A stretch of DNA of 64,000 bases from Planctomyces sp. (GTDB lineage: Bacteria > Planctomycetota > Planctomycetia > Planctomycetales > Planctomycetaceae): assembly GCA_019636235.1 (NCBI GenBank), contig JAHBXW010000009.1:62001-126000 (forward strand), in the 5' to 3' direction. The notes beneath the pieces are model-generated. The model was not told the DNA's origin. It saw only the letters and a program-made list of their open reading frames with translations, and made no database searches. This document shows positions 28,151 through 36,313 of this stretch, piece by piece. Numbering within the stretch: position 1 is the first letter of the stretch; each line of letters opens with the position of its first letter. Made by a program: the position numbers and the translations under genes.

Positions 28151-28996
28151 TCATCCCTCCGACGGAGGACCGCCGTTCCGCCCGGCCGAGCCCACCACCG
28201 TCACAATGTCGTCCGCGTCGACCAGCAGCCGCCGATCGTCCTCGTAGCTCACAAGCACCTTCCGCGCCAGAATCTCCTGCGCCAGCACCCGCCCCTTGCC
28301 CGTCTTGGTGATCACGAATTTGCCCACGCCCGGCAGCTCCTTGCGGTGCTCCTCGTACACATCGTACTCGTACCGCAGGCAGCACTTCAGCCGGCCGCAA
28401 CGGCCCGAAATCTTCGTCGGATCCAGCGTGGCCTTCTGCAGCTTGGCCATCTTCATGGAGACGGGGGGCATCTCGCGCAGATGCGTGTTGCAGCACACGG
28501 GCTTGCCGCAGTCGCCGTAGTCGGCGAGCAGCCGGGCCTCGTCCCGGATGCCGATCTGCCGCATTTCGATGCGCGTGTTCAGCGCCTTCGCCAGCTGCTT
28601 GACGAGTTCGCGAAAATCGACGCGAGCCTCGGACGTGTAATAGAAGACGACCCGCTCGCCGCCGAACACCTGCTCGACGTCGACGAGCTGCATCGGCAGG
28701 CCGCGTTCGGCGATGGCCGCCCGCCCCTGGTCAAAGAAGCCGAGTTCCCGGCGATGCTGCTCATCGCGCGAACGTTCGTCTTCCGCGGTGGCGGTGCGGA
28801 GCACCCGTCCCGAGGAGTTGGTCGCTCCCAGGTACGTGCGGGTGCGTTCGCCGGCCTCGCAGAGGACCTCGCCCCATTCGACCCCCCGGTCGCTGCGGAT
28901 GATCACCTGTTCCCCGCGCGCGTAGCCGTCGCGATCGCGGGCCGCGAACTCGCCGAGCTGACGCATCAATCCGTATCGGACAACGTAACCGGGCAT
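28151..28996 (-). CDS. ricT: PSP1/RicT-like protein
   Basis: This is a 281-residue PSP1-domain protein, homologous to RicT (YaaT), an Fe-S-containing factor that in Bacillus helps RNase Y process mRNAs. It opens VVRYGLMRQLGEF. The PSP1 core shows DFRELVKQLAKAL...IEMRQIGIRDEARLL (~125-165). The Cys motifs GDCGKPVCC (169-177) and SGRCGRLKCCLRYE (~200) carry the conserved cysteines that bind the cluster with RicA/RicF. RicA and RicF partners are not in the window. It is 90 bp upstream of the PFK gene on the same strand, possibly co-transcribed. Confidence 0.9.
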   Translation of the reverse strand: MPGYVVRYGLMRQLGEFAARDRDGYARGEQVIIRSDRGVEWGEVLCEAGERTRTYLGATNSSGRVLRTATAEDERSRDEQHRRELGFFDQGRAAIAERGLPMQLVDVEQVFGGERVVFYYTSEARVDFRELVKQLAKALNTRIEMRQIGIRDEARLLADYGDCGKPVCCNTHLREMPPVSMKMAKLQKATLDPTKISGRCGRLKCCLRYEYDVYEEHRKELPGVGKFVITKTGKGRVLAQEILARKVLVSYEDDRRLLVDADDIVTVVGSAGRNGGPPSEG

Positions 28997-29086
28997 GAAG
29001 GGCGCCTGTGAGGAGGTGCAGCCGCAGTCGGCATTGTCACGGATCGGCGGCGAATCGCCAACCGCGATCGACGGTCCTCTTGCGCC

Positions 29087-30139
29087 TCAGCGAAGGAACT
29101 CGCCCGCCTCGTCCAGGAATTCGAGCGGCAGCGTCCGCATCTGGCCGACCGCCTCGGCCAGCGGGACCGCGACGATGTTCATCCCCCGCAGGGCGACCAT
29201 CTTGCCGAAGTCCTTCTTCAGGGCCAGCCGGCCGGCGTGCACGCCGAGCCGCGTGCCGAGCACCCGGTCGTAGGCGCTCGGCGACCCCCCCCGCTGCAGG
29301 TGGCCCAGCACGACCTCGCGAGTCTCGATGCCGGTCTTGTACTTGATCAGCTCCGCGACCTGCTTGCCGATGCCGCCCAGCTGGATGTTTCCGAAATCAT
29401 CCTTGCGGCCGCTCTGCGACACGTCGAGCGTCTTGATATTCCCCGATTCGTCCCGGAATTTGATCGTCGCGCCTTCGCTGACCGTCACGATCCCGTACTT
29501 CTTTCCGGACGTCCGGCGGGCCTTGAGCAGATCGCACACGTCGTCGATCAGCGTTTCCTTTTCCGGGACCATGATGGCGTCGGCCGCCACCGCCATCCCG
29601 GAGAAGGCCGTGATCCAGCCGGCGTGCCGGCCCATGCACTCGACGACGATGATCCGCCGGTGGGACTCGGCCGTGGTGCGGAGTTTGTCCACCGCGTCCA
29701 TCACCGTGTTCAGGCAGGTGTCGAACCCGAATGTGAAATCGGTGCTGGACAGGTCGTTGTCGATCGTCTTCGGCACGCCGATCGTATTGAACTGATAGTC
29801 GTTGAACAGCTTGCTGGCGACGCCCAGGGTGTCGTCCCCGCCGATGGCGACGAGGGCGTCCAGCTGCATCTGCTTGAAGTTGCCGAGGATCTTCTCGACG
29901 AGCGCCTTGTCCTTGTAGGGATTGGTCCGCGAGGAACCCAGGATCGTGCCCCCTTTAGGCAGGATCTCATCGGTCTCCATCGCCTTGAGCTGCACGTGAT
30001 CGCCGGAGATGGCGCCCTTCCAGCCCTCCAGGAAGCCGATGGTCTCGCCTCCGGCGTTTTCAATCGTCCGGACGACAGCGCGGATTACGGCATTCAGGGC
30101 GGGACAGTCTCCGCCCCCGGTCAGACACGCAACTTTCAT
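29087..30139 (-). CDS. pfp: 6-phosphofructokinase, PPi-type residues
   Basis: This 350-residue phosphofructokinase makes fructose 1,6-bisphosphate in glycolysis. The start at 30139 follows CAGGAG and puts [18 protein letters not shown] at the N-terminus. The phosphoryl donor site reads GGDDT (100-104, with Asp103) and the catalytic loop reads PKTIDND (123-129, with Lys124). In ATP enzymes these positions are Gly in both; in PPi-dependent enzymes they are Asp and Lys. I therefore predict PPi as donor, which would make the reaction reversible. MGRHAGW and [12 protein letters not shown] are the substrate motifs. It resembles group III enzymes such as that of Amycolatopsis. Confidence 0.92.
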   Translation of the reverse strand: MKVACLTGGGDCPALNAVIRAVVRTIENAGGETIGFLEGWKGAISGDHVQLKAMETDEILPKGGTILGSSRTNPYKDKALVEKILGNFKQMQLDALVAIGGDDTLGVASKLFNDYQFNTIGVPKTIDNDLSSTDFTFGFDTCLNTVMDAVDKLRTTAESHRRIIVVECMGRHAGWITAFSGMAVAADAIMVPEKETLIDDVCDLLKARRTSGKKYGIVTVSEGATIKFRDESGNIKTLDVSQSGRKDDFGNIQLGGIGKQVAELIKYKTGIETREVVLGHLQRGGSPSAYDRVLGTRLGVHAGRLALKKDFGKMVALRGMNIVAVPLAEAVGQMRTLPLEFLDEAGEFLR

Positions 30140-30401
30140 GGGGAACTCCTGAGCAGTTTCGGCCGCGGGCACGCGCCCCGGCCGGTCGAAAGCGGGGGCG
30201 AATCGTAAGACCGCTTCCGGAGACGTTCAAGCGCAGCGACCGACATCGAGTTTATCAGCGCGCGGCCCGCCGCGACGAGCGTCGCGCCGCCCCCCGGTTC
30301 TTCCCGCCGGCGGCTCCCCTTGCATCCGGCGCGGTCGATCCCGCATCATCGTGCAAAATTGAACGTTTCTTCAGTCTCGCCCTCCGACGTCGAAACCGGC
30401 C

Positions 30402-31814
30402 ATGCCCGTCGTCACCTGCCGCCACTGTGGAAATGCCCGCCTCATGGACGAGGACGTGGTCGGCCGGACCGTGACCTGCAGCCAATGCCAACAGCCGTTC
30501 AAGGTCCGGGGCGAATCCTCCCGGGCTCCCCGCCCGCGGCTCTCGGATCTGAAGGCCGGCAAGGCCCAGAAGGAACGGCGGCCGCTGCACGCGGATGAAC
30601 GCGAAGATCGGTCGACCCAACACGAGGCTCCGTCCCGCGCCGGAATCACGATGTCGCTGATGGGCATCGCCGGTCTGCTGCTGCCGCATGCGGGCCTGCA
30701 GTTGAAGGTGCTGGAACGTCTTGGCGATTCCCAGGCGGCGGCCGCCGCCGCACTGGCCCTCGCGGGAGGGGCGATTGTCGCCTATTCGATGCGCTCGCGC
30801 GGAATCGTGGCGCTCGGCGCCGCAGGCGCCATCCTCGTCGTGGCGATGGCCGCCTACTCCGTCCATCCCGACAACCAGCAACTGGCGGGCGCGCCGGATC
30901 CGGCCCCGCCCCCGGCTCAGGTCGCCGAAGCCCGTCAGATCCCAATGTTCGGCGGACCAGCGGCCCCCCGCGTCGGAAGTCCCGGGCCGGACGGCTGGCA
31001 GCCCCCTCAAGGATTTCCGAATCCTCAAACGCCCCCATCCGGCGCGCCGCAAGTCGACTCGCGTCCTTTTGGCACGCCGCAGTCCGGGTCCGGGGCGAAT
31101 CCGTTCCGGCCCGCTGGCCAGAATCCCCCTCCCTTCGCGGGGGGCACGGACGACGAGGAACTGGACGATTCGGGACGCGTCGCCGCTCAGAATCCCTTCC
31201 GCCCGGCGGGAAATTCCCCGCCGCAATCGTTTGACCCGGAGCCCGCAGCTCTCAACCCCGCCCCGGCCGCCCCGCGCAACGATGGAGATCTGCTGGCCGG
31301 CATCGACTTGCGCCAGCACGCACTCAACGGCCAGTGGACCCGCGACGGCGAAGCCGTGGTTTCGCCGGCGGGCATCAATGCCGCGCAGCTCGTGATCCCG
31401 CACGCGCTTCCGGCCGAATACCGGCTGAAGCTCACCGCCGAGCGCGTCGGCGGCAGCGATCGATCGCTGAACATCGGCTTTCCCGTCGGCGGGGCGATGG
31501 CCATGGTCGCGTTTGATGGCTGGGGAATTCCGGCCACGGCGCTCAGCCCGCTGGACGGACGCACGGGGGACAACAACGCTTCGACCCGGCGGGGACAGGT
31601 CCTGCGAGACGGGCCGAACGACATCGCAATCGCCGTCAACGGCCGGCGGATCCGCATCGAGGTCAATGGCCAGCCTGTCATCAACTGGGAGGGGCGGGAA
31701 CAGCAACTGTCTCTCGACCAGCGGTTCTGGAAGTCCCCCGGCGGACGTCAGGCCTTTCTGGGGACATGGCAATCGTCATTCAAAGTCCGGGACGTGCGCG
31801 TCGAGGCCCGGTGA
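30402..31814 (+). CDS. Zinc-ribbon membrane protein with lectin-like C-terminus
   Basis: This is a 470-residue protein of unknown function. The N-terminus is a zinc ribbon (CRHC...CSQC, residues 6-9 and 27-30) typical of Planctomycete MJ0042-like N-termini. Residues ~82-160 contain two or three hydrophobic helices. A long Pro/Gly/Asn-rich linker follows (160-290), with repeated ANPFRPAG.NPPP motifs. The C-terminal ~180 residues form a concanavalin-like domain as in DUF1080/3-keto-disaccharide hydrolases (GQPVINWEG, FKVRDVRVEA). The outward-facing domain suggests carbohydrate binding. Start and strand are supported by the frame; it precedes ffh by 180 bp. Confidence 0.75.
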   Translation: MPVVTCRHCGNARLMDEDVVGRTVTCSQCQQPFKVRGESSRAPRPRLSDLKAGKAQKERRPLHADEREDRSTQHEAPSRAGITMSLMGIAGLLLPHAGLQLKVLERLGDSQAAAAAALALAGGAIVAYSMRSRGIVALGAAGAILVVAMAAYSVHPDNQQLAGAPDPAPPPAQVAEARQIPMFGGPAAPRVGSPGPDGWQPPQGFPNPQTPPSGAPQVDSRPFGTPQSGSGANPFRPAGQNPPPFAGGTDDEELDDSGRVAAQNPFRPAGNSPPQSFDPEPAALNPAPAAPRNDGDLLAGIDLRQHALNGQWTRDGEAVVSPAGINAAQLVIPHALPAEYRLKLTAERVGGSDRSLNIGFPVGGAMAMVAFDGWGIPATALSPLDGRTGDNNASTRRGQVLRDGPNDIAIAVNGRRIRIEVNGQPVINWEGREQQLSLDQRFWKSPGGRQAFLGTWQSSFKVRDVRVEAR

Positions 31815-31994
31815 TTCCCGGCGCGCGGTCCGGTTCTTGTGAGACGCCTGCCCCGCTGGCCGGAACGACGTCCCCCCGCGAGTCGGATCGCGGCCGTCCG
31901 GCGGCTCACGTTGCGGACTCCGCGCGCCGTCCATAACGTATGGGGCCCGCCCGACGATCTGGCGGCCGCTTTCCGATTCCGCGACTGAAAACCG

Positions 31995-33482
31995 ATGTTT
32001 GACAGCATTACCAACGCGCTGACCGGGGTCTTGGGCAGCTTCCGGGGCCGGCTGACCGAAGGCAATATTCGGGACGGCATGGCCAAGGTCCGCCAGGCGC
32101 TGCTCGAAGCGGACGTCGCGTACGACGTTGCAAAGTCGTTCTGCGACCGCGTCACCGAACAGGCGATCGGTGAAAAGGTCCTGCAGTCGCTGAAGCCCGA
32201 ACAGCAGATCGTGGGCATCGTCTATCAGGAGCTGATCAACCTGATGGGGCCGGTCGATCACTCGATCGAGGTCCGGCGCGGCGAGACGACCGTGCTGATG
32301 ATGTGCGGCCTGCAGGGTTCGGGAAAAACGACGACCTGCGGCAAGCTGGCGCGGCTGCTGAAGTCCGAGGGGGCCAAGCCGCTGCTGGTCGCGGCCGACT
32401 TGCAGCGACCGGCGGCCATTGAGCAGTTGAAGGTCATCGGCGAGCAGATCGGCGTGCCGGTGTATGCGGAGGATCCGGCGAGAAGCAATCCGGTCCAGGT
32501 CTGCACGAACGGTCGCAAAGAGGCCGGCAAACTCGGCTGCAACATCGTGATTCTCGACACGGCCGGCCGGCTGCACGTCGACGACGCGCTGATGCAGGAG
32601 TTGCAGCAGATCGACAACAAGTTGATGCCGCACCAGTGCCTGCTGGTGTGCGACGCGATGACGGGCCAGGACGCCGTGCGCAGCGCGAAGGCCTTCAACG
32701 ACGCCCTCGAGCTGGACGGGGTGATCCTCACCAAGCTGGACGGCGACACGCGGGGGGGCGCCGCGCTGTCGGTGAAGGCCGTGACGGGCGTGCCGATCAA
32801 ATTCGTCGGCCTTGGCGAGCAACTGGACCGGCTGGAGGCGTTCCATCCGGACCGGATGGCGCAGCGGATCCTGGGGCAGGGGGACGTGGCGACGCTGCTG
32901 GAAACGGCCCAGCGGGTCCTGGACCAGGAGGAGATGGCCCGCCAGCAGGAGGCGATGCTGGCCGGGAAGTTCACGCTGGACGACTTCCTGCGGTCGATGG
33001 AGCAGATCACGAAGATGGGGCCGATGAAGTCCCTGATGAAGATGATTCCGGGGATGGGGGCGATCTCCGAGGCGTTGGACAAGGCGGGGGATGTGGACCC
33101 GGACAAGGATGTCCGGAAGATCCGGGCCATGATCCAGTCGATGACGCTTGACGAAAGGCAGAATCCTGACAAGATTGACCGTTCGCGCCGCACCCGGATT
33201 GCGCGCGGTTGCGGCGTGGATCCTTCCGATGTGCATGACCTGCAGAAGCAGTTCAAGCAGATGGGGGGGATGATGCAGAAGATGGCCGGCCTGAGCGTGA
33301 CGGACAAGATGCGGGCCGTCCAGCAGCTGCAGTCGGAGATGATGAACCCGGCCGGTCCCGGGATCCAACGAGAAAAACAACGCAGCAAACGCGGCCCGGA
33401 AGACCGGGACAAGTTTCGCGACAAGAAGCGGCAGGCCCGGAAACAGGCCAAGGATCAGCGGAAGAAGAACCGCCGTCGTTGA
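31995..33482 (+). CDS. ffh: Signal recognition particle protein Ffh
   Basis: This 495-residue SRP54-type GTPase binds signal peptides and 4.5S RNA and delivers ribosomes to FtsY. The N-domain starts [20 protein letters not shown]-like. The G-domain has G1 [15 protein letters not shown] (~105-118), G3 [11 protein letters not shown] and G4 [11 protein letters not shown]. The M-domain is methionine-rich ([21 protein letters not shown]). [12 protein letters not shown] is the RNA-binding helix-turn-helix. A Lys/Arg-rich tail ([19 protein letters not shown]) is longer than in E. coli. It is followed 39 bp later by rpsP. Confidence 0.97.
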   Translation: MFDSITNALTGVLGSFRGRLTEGNIRDGMAKVRQALLEADVAYDVAKSFCDRVTEQAIGEKVLQSLKPEQQIVGIVYQELINLMGPVDHSIEVRRGETTVLMMCGLQGSGKTTTCGKLARLLKSEGAKPLLVAADLQRPAAIEQLKVIGEQIGVPVYAEDPARSNPVQVCTNGRKEAGKLGCNIVILDTAGRLHVDDALMQELQQIDNKLMPHQCLLVCDAMTGQDAVRSAKAFNDALELDGVILTKLDGDTRGGAALSVKAVTGVPIKFVGLGEQLDRLEAFHPDRMAQRILGQGDVATLLETAQRVLDQEEMARQQEAMLAGKFTLDDFLRSMEQITKMGPMKSLMKMIPGMGAISEALDKAGDVDPDKDVRKIRAMIQSMTLDERQNPDKIDRSRRTRIARGCGVDPSDVHDLQKQFKQMGGMMQKMAGLSVTDKMRAVQQLQSEMMNPAGPGIQREKQRSKRGPEDRDKFRDKKRQARKQAKDQRKKNRRR

Positions 33483-33521
33483 CGTGCGGCGGGCAGGCAC
33501 AGAATCCCTCGGGAGTACTCA

Positions 33522-33914
33522 GTGGCAGTTCGGATTCGAATGAAGCGGCTCGGCCGCACGCACCGTCCGTTTTACCGGATCTGCGTGATGCACCAGCAGA
33601 ATGCGCGGAACGGGAAGGCGATCGAGGAGGTCGGGACCTACGACCCCATGGTCAAGGACAAGTCGAAGCGCGTCACGCTGAAGATGGACCGCATCGAGCA
33701 CTGGATTTCCGTCGGCGCCCAGCCGTCGGACAAGGTCGCCGTGCTGATCAAAAAGGTGCGGACCAACAAGTTCGGCGCCGGCAAGGCCCCCGCGCCGCTG
33801 ACGCCGCCCAAGCCGAAGCCCGTTCCCGAAGCCGCACCCGCCGCAGAACCGGAAGCGACGGAAGCTGCCGAGGCCCCGGCCGAAGCCACGGCGGAAGCCG
33901 CCGCAGAAGCCTGA
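33522..33914 (+). CDS. rpsP: 30S ribosomal protein S16
   Basis: This 130-residue S16 protein of the small subunit starts at a GTG (33522) after GGGAG. The first ~80 residues are the standard fold (AVRIRMKRLGRTHRPFYRI...). The last ~45 residues are an Ala/Glu/Pro-rich tail (PEAAPAAEPEATEAAEAPAE) absent from E. coli S16 (82 aa). It is the second gene of an ffh-rpsP unit. The usual rimM gene does not follow; a terminator lies at 33986 and trmD comes next. Confidence 0.95.
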   Translation: MAVRIRMKRLGRTHRPFYRICVMHQQNARNGKAIEEVGTYDPMVKDKSKRVTLKMDRIEHWISVGAQPSDKVAVLIKKVRTNKFGAGKAPAPLTPPKPKPVPEAAPAAEPEATEAAEAPAEATAEAAAEA

Positions 33915-33985
33915 ACCGCATTCGACCGGCCCCCGCCGTCCCCCCCGGACGGGCGTGCGCCGGCTCACGCTGCGACTGGATTCCC

Positions 33986-34013
33986 ACCGCTCGCCATGCC
34001 GAGCGGTTTTTTT
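33986..34013 (+). terminator. Rho-independent terminator after rpsP
   Basis: ACCGCTCG pairs with CGAGCGGT around the six-base loop CCATGC, and the 3' side runs into seven T residues. An 8-bp GC-rich stem plus a U-tract is a textbook intrinsic terminator, and the only one of this quality seen in the window. It separates ffh-rpsP from trmD. Confidence 0.9.
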
Positions 34014-34098
34014 ATGGCGTTCGCCGGACGGCGGCCGGTCCCCCCGTCCCGCTTCGCGTCTCCGTTCCTGACACCCGCTGACGACCGCCAACGCCGGC

Positions 34099-34797
34099 AT
34101 GCGATTCGACGTCCTGACGCTGTTCCCCGGCCTGTTTGAAGGCTATCTCCAGCAGAGCCTGCTGAAGAAGGCCATCGACGCCGGGCTTGTCGACATTCAG
34201 CTCTGGAACTTCCGGGATTGGGCGACCGGCCGGCATCAGTCGGTCGACGAGCCCCCCTTCGGCGGCGGCCCCGGCATGCTCATCAAGTGCGAGCCGGTGT
34301 ACGGCTGCGTCGAGCACGTCCAGGCCCAGGGGGCCGCGCCGGGACGGCTTGTCATGCTGACGCCGCAGGGACGCCGGCTGGACCAGGCCCTCGTCCAGGA
34401 GCTCGCGGAGGAGCCCCGGCTGCTGCTGCTGTGCGGCCGGTACGAGGGGTTCGACCAGCGAATCGTCGACGGCCTGCAGCCGCTGGAGGTCTCCGTGGGT
34501 GACTTCATCTGCAACGGCGGCGAAGTGCCCGCGATGCTGGTCATCGACAGCGTCATCCGCCTCGTGCCGGGCGTCCTGGGGGATGAGACCAGCGCCCGCT
34601 ACGACTCGTTCGCCGAAGAGGGACTGCTGGAGCATCCGCAGTACACGCGTCCGCGGGAGTTCCGGGGCATGGCGGTCCCCGAGGTGTTGCTCAACGGCAA
34701 TCACGAGGAGATCGCCCGCTGGCGGCGGGAGCAGAGCCTGCAGCGGACGCGGCAGCGGCGGGCGGACCTGCTGAAGGGGGCCGGCGAGGGGGGGTGA
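34099..34797 (+). CDS. trmD: tRNA (guanine-37-N1)-methyltransferase TrmD
   Basis: This 232-residue SPOUT methyltransferase makes m1G37 in tRNAs, preventing frameshifting. It begins MRFDVLTLFPGLFEGYLQQS. PFGGGPGM (~53-60) is the conserved SAM-side motif. RYEGFDQRIVD and the knot segment VGDFICNGGEVPAMLVIDSV with IRLVPGVLG are typical. The C-terminal domain has EHPQYTRP and NGNHEEI. It lies ~90 bp after the rpsP terminator, so it should have its own promoter. rimM and rplS, its usual partners, are not here. Confidence 0.96.
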   Translation: MRFDVLTLFPGLFEGYLQQSLLKKAIDAGLVDIQLWNFRDWATGRHQSVDEPPFGGGPGMLIKCEPVYGCVEHVQAQGAAPGRLVMLTPQGRRLDQALVQELAEEPRLLLLCGRYEGFDQRIVDGLQPLEVSVGDFICNGGEVPAMLVIDSVIRLVPGVLGDETSARYDSFAEEGLLEHPQYTRPREFRGMAVPEVLLNGNHEEIARWRREQSLQRTRQRRADLLKGAGEGG

Positions 34798-34925
34798 CGC
34801 TCCAGAGGCGTCCCGGGGACGGCCGCGGGGTCGGATATGAAGCGAGCCATGGCTGCCCATGGCTCAAGCGGTTCGCTGTGCGTCAGATCGAGCCGCCGGC
34901 GGTTCCCGGCGACGCGGCCGCGTTT

Positions 34926-35210
34926 TCACTCGTCGGAGACGTACGGCAGCAGGCCGATGAACCGGGCCCGCAGAACGGCCTCACGGACGGCGCGCTGGTA
35001 AATCGCGGACGTGCCGGTCCGACGGCGCGGCATGATCCGGCCTTCGCGGTCCACGAGCTGCTTGAGCAGTTTGACGTCCTTATAGTCCACGTACACGGGA
35101 CGCGGAATCTCGCCGGTCGGACAGAACCGGCACTTGAGCTTCTTCTTCAGCCGCTGCCGCTTCTTGCGCATCTTGCGGGCATCGGGCTTCGGTCTTCCAA
35201 ACGGCGGCAT
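34926..35210 (-). CDS. rpsR: 30S ribosomal protein S18
   Basis: This 94-residue S18 protein binds S6 in the small subunit. It opens with a very basic stretch ([19 protein letters not shown]) and has the S18 core [27 protein letters not shown]. It ends [14 protein letters not shown]. The CRFC pair near residue 27 marks the cysteine (zinc-binding, C+) form of S18. AGGTGA precedes the ATG. It is not beside rpsF or rplI here. A plausible promoter is at 35255-35283. Confidence 0.95.
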   Translation of the reverse strand: MPPFGRPKPDARKMRKKRQRLKKKLKCRFCPTGEIPRPVYVDYKDVKLLKQLVDREGRIMPRRRTGTSAIYQRAVREAVLRARFIGLLPYVSDE

Positions 35211-35254
35211 TCCACTTCACCTGCGCACGAAACAGCGATTTGTCAGGACTCGAC

Positions 35255-35283
35255 ATTATGGCGGAAGAGATTCGGCGATGCAA
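35255..35283 (-). promoter_or_regulatory. Predicted sigma70-type promoter of rpsR
   Basis: On the minus strand TTGCAT and CATAAT are spaced by exactly 17 bp. Initiation ~7 bp downstream of CATAAT would leave a leader of about 38 nt before the rpsR ATG at 35210. The region is clearly less GC-rich than its surroundings. This is a prediction from sequence only. Confidence 0.45.
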
Positions 35284-35371
35284 TCGCCGCACACGAGCGT
35301 TTCTTGCGTTTTTTCGCCGCGTTTTCAGGCCCTCGACTGACCGGCGCCGCTTACCGCCGTCAGCCGCTTCT

Positions 35372-36142
35372 TTAACGAACGCTCGCGGTCGCCGTGGCAG
35401 GGGGCTGCCCGAGGGCTGCTCGCCGCCGGCGCAGGCCGAGCGCTGCCGCCCCGACCGCGCTGAACAGGAGCGCCGACGGCTCCGGGACGGCTGCCGCGTT
35501 CGTCGGTCCCGTCAGGATCAGTTGCCGCACCGACGAAGAGCTTGTCATTCCGAACAGCGCCGACTGCGGCACGGTCTCGCCCGTTTCGACCGTCAGCCGG
35601 CCGCCGAACGCCACCAGGCCGCTGCTCGCATTCAGGATCGACAAGGCGTCGGCGTTCAGCGTGAATTCCGCAAACCCCGGGCTGAACGTGCCATCCGCCA
35701 GGATGCTCCCCAGCAGCGCACCGTCGCCCAGATCGTCGTGAATGTCTGTGGCGAACATGTGCGAACTGGTGAGCACGTCGATGGGCGTGGAGACGTCGAA
35801 CAGCTCGTAAAGCGCGGGGGCGCCGTTCACCAGCCCGATCGGATTCTCGAGTCGCAGCGCGGCGGACGTGATCGGTCCATTGACGGACGACAGATCAAAT
35901 ACAAAGAAGTTTCGCAGGTTCACGTGCGGCCAATCGTCCGTGGGGAAGTCATTGATGCTCGTCAGGAAACCTTCGTTCGTGGAATCGTGGAAGCCGTTGT
36001 CGCCGTACCAGCCGGAATCGACGGCATCCAGCACGATGTTCAAGGGGATGATGACGACATCGGCGCAGGCTCGGTTGGCAAGCAGACTCGGCGTCGCCAG
36101 CGTGAGCAGCATCGCGACGAAAGAACGCGAGAGAAACCGCAC
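35372..36142 (-). CDS. PEP-CTERM sorting-domain protein
   Basis: This is a 256-residue secreted protein with an N-terminal signal peptide (FVAMLLTLATPSLLANRACA, ~8-27). A beta-rich DNRLRE-type/lectin-like body follows. The C-terminus is a sorting tail: VPEPSALLFSAVGAAALGLRRRR, i.e. a VPEP motif, hydrophobic segment and Arg cluster. This tail is recognised by exosortase in EPS-producing bacteria; the exosortase gene is not in the window. The body contains DWPHVNLRNFFVFDLSSV, typical of such surface proteins. Its role is probably in the extracellular matrix or cell surface, which is inference. Confidence 0.88.
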   Translation of the reverse strand: MRFLSRSFVAMLLTLATPSLLANRACADVVIIPLNIVLDAVDSGWYGDNGFHDSTNEGFLTSINDFPTDDWPHVNLRNFFVFDLSSVNGPITSAALRLENPIGLVNGAPALYELFDVSTPIDVLTSSHMFATDIHDDLGDGALLGSILADGTFSPGFAEFTLNADALSILNASSGLVAFGGRLTVETGETVPQSALFGMTSSSSVRQLILTGPTNAAAVPEPSALLFSAVGAAALGLRRRRAALGQPPATATASVR

Positions 36143-36313
36143 GGACGTTCTCCTTTCGGCCGAAGAGGGGACGACGTTCGATTATGCAACAGGCCCCAAG
36201 CCTAAAACGCCTCGCCGAGTCCGTACAACGGTTAGATTCTGCAAAATTCGCAAATCCCGCAGAATCATGCGTCGCTGGAACCTGGATCGCTGAGCGGGGC
36301 AGAATGCCCGACC

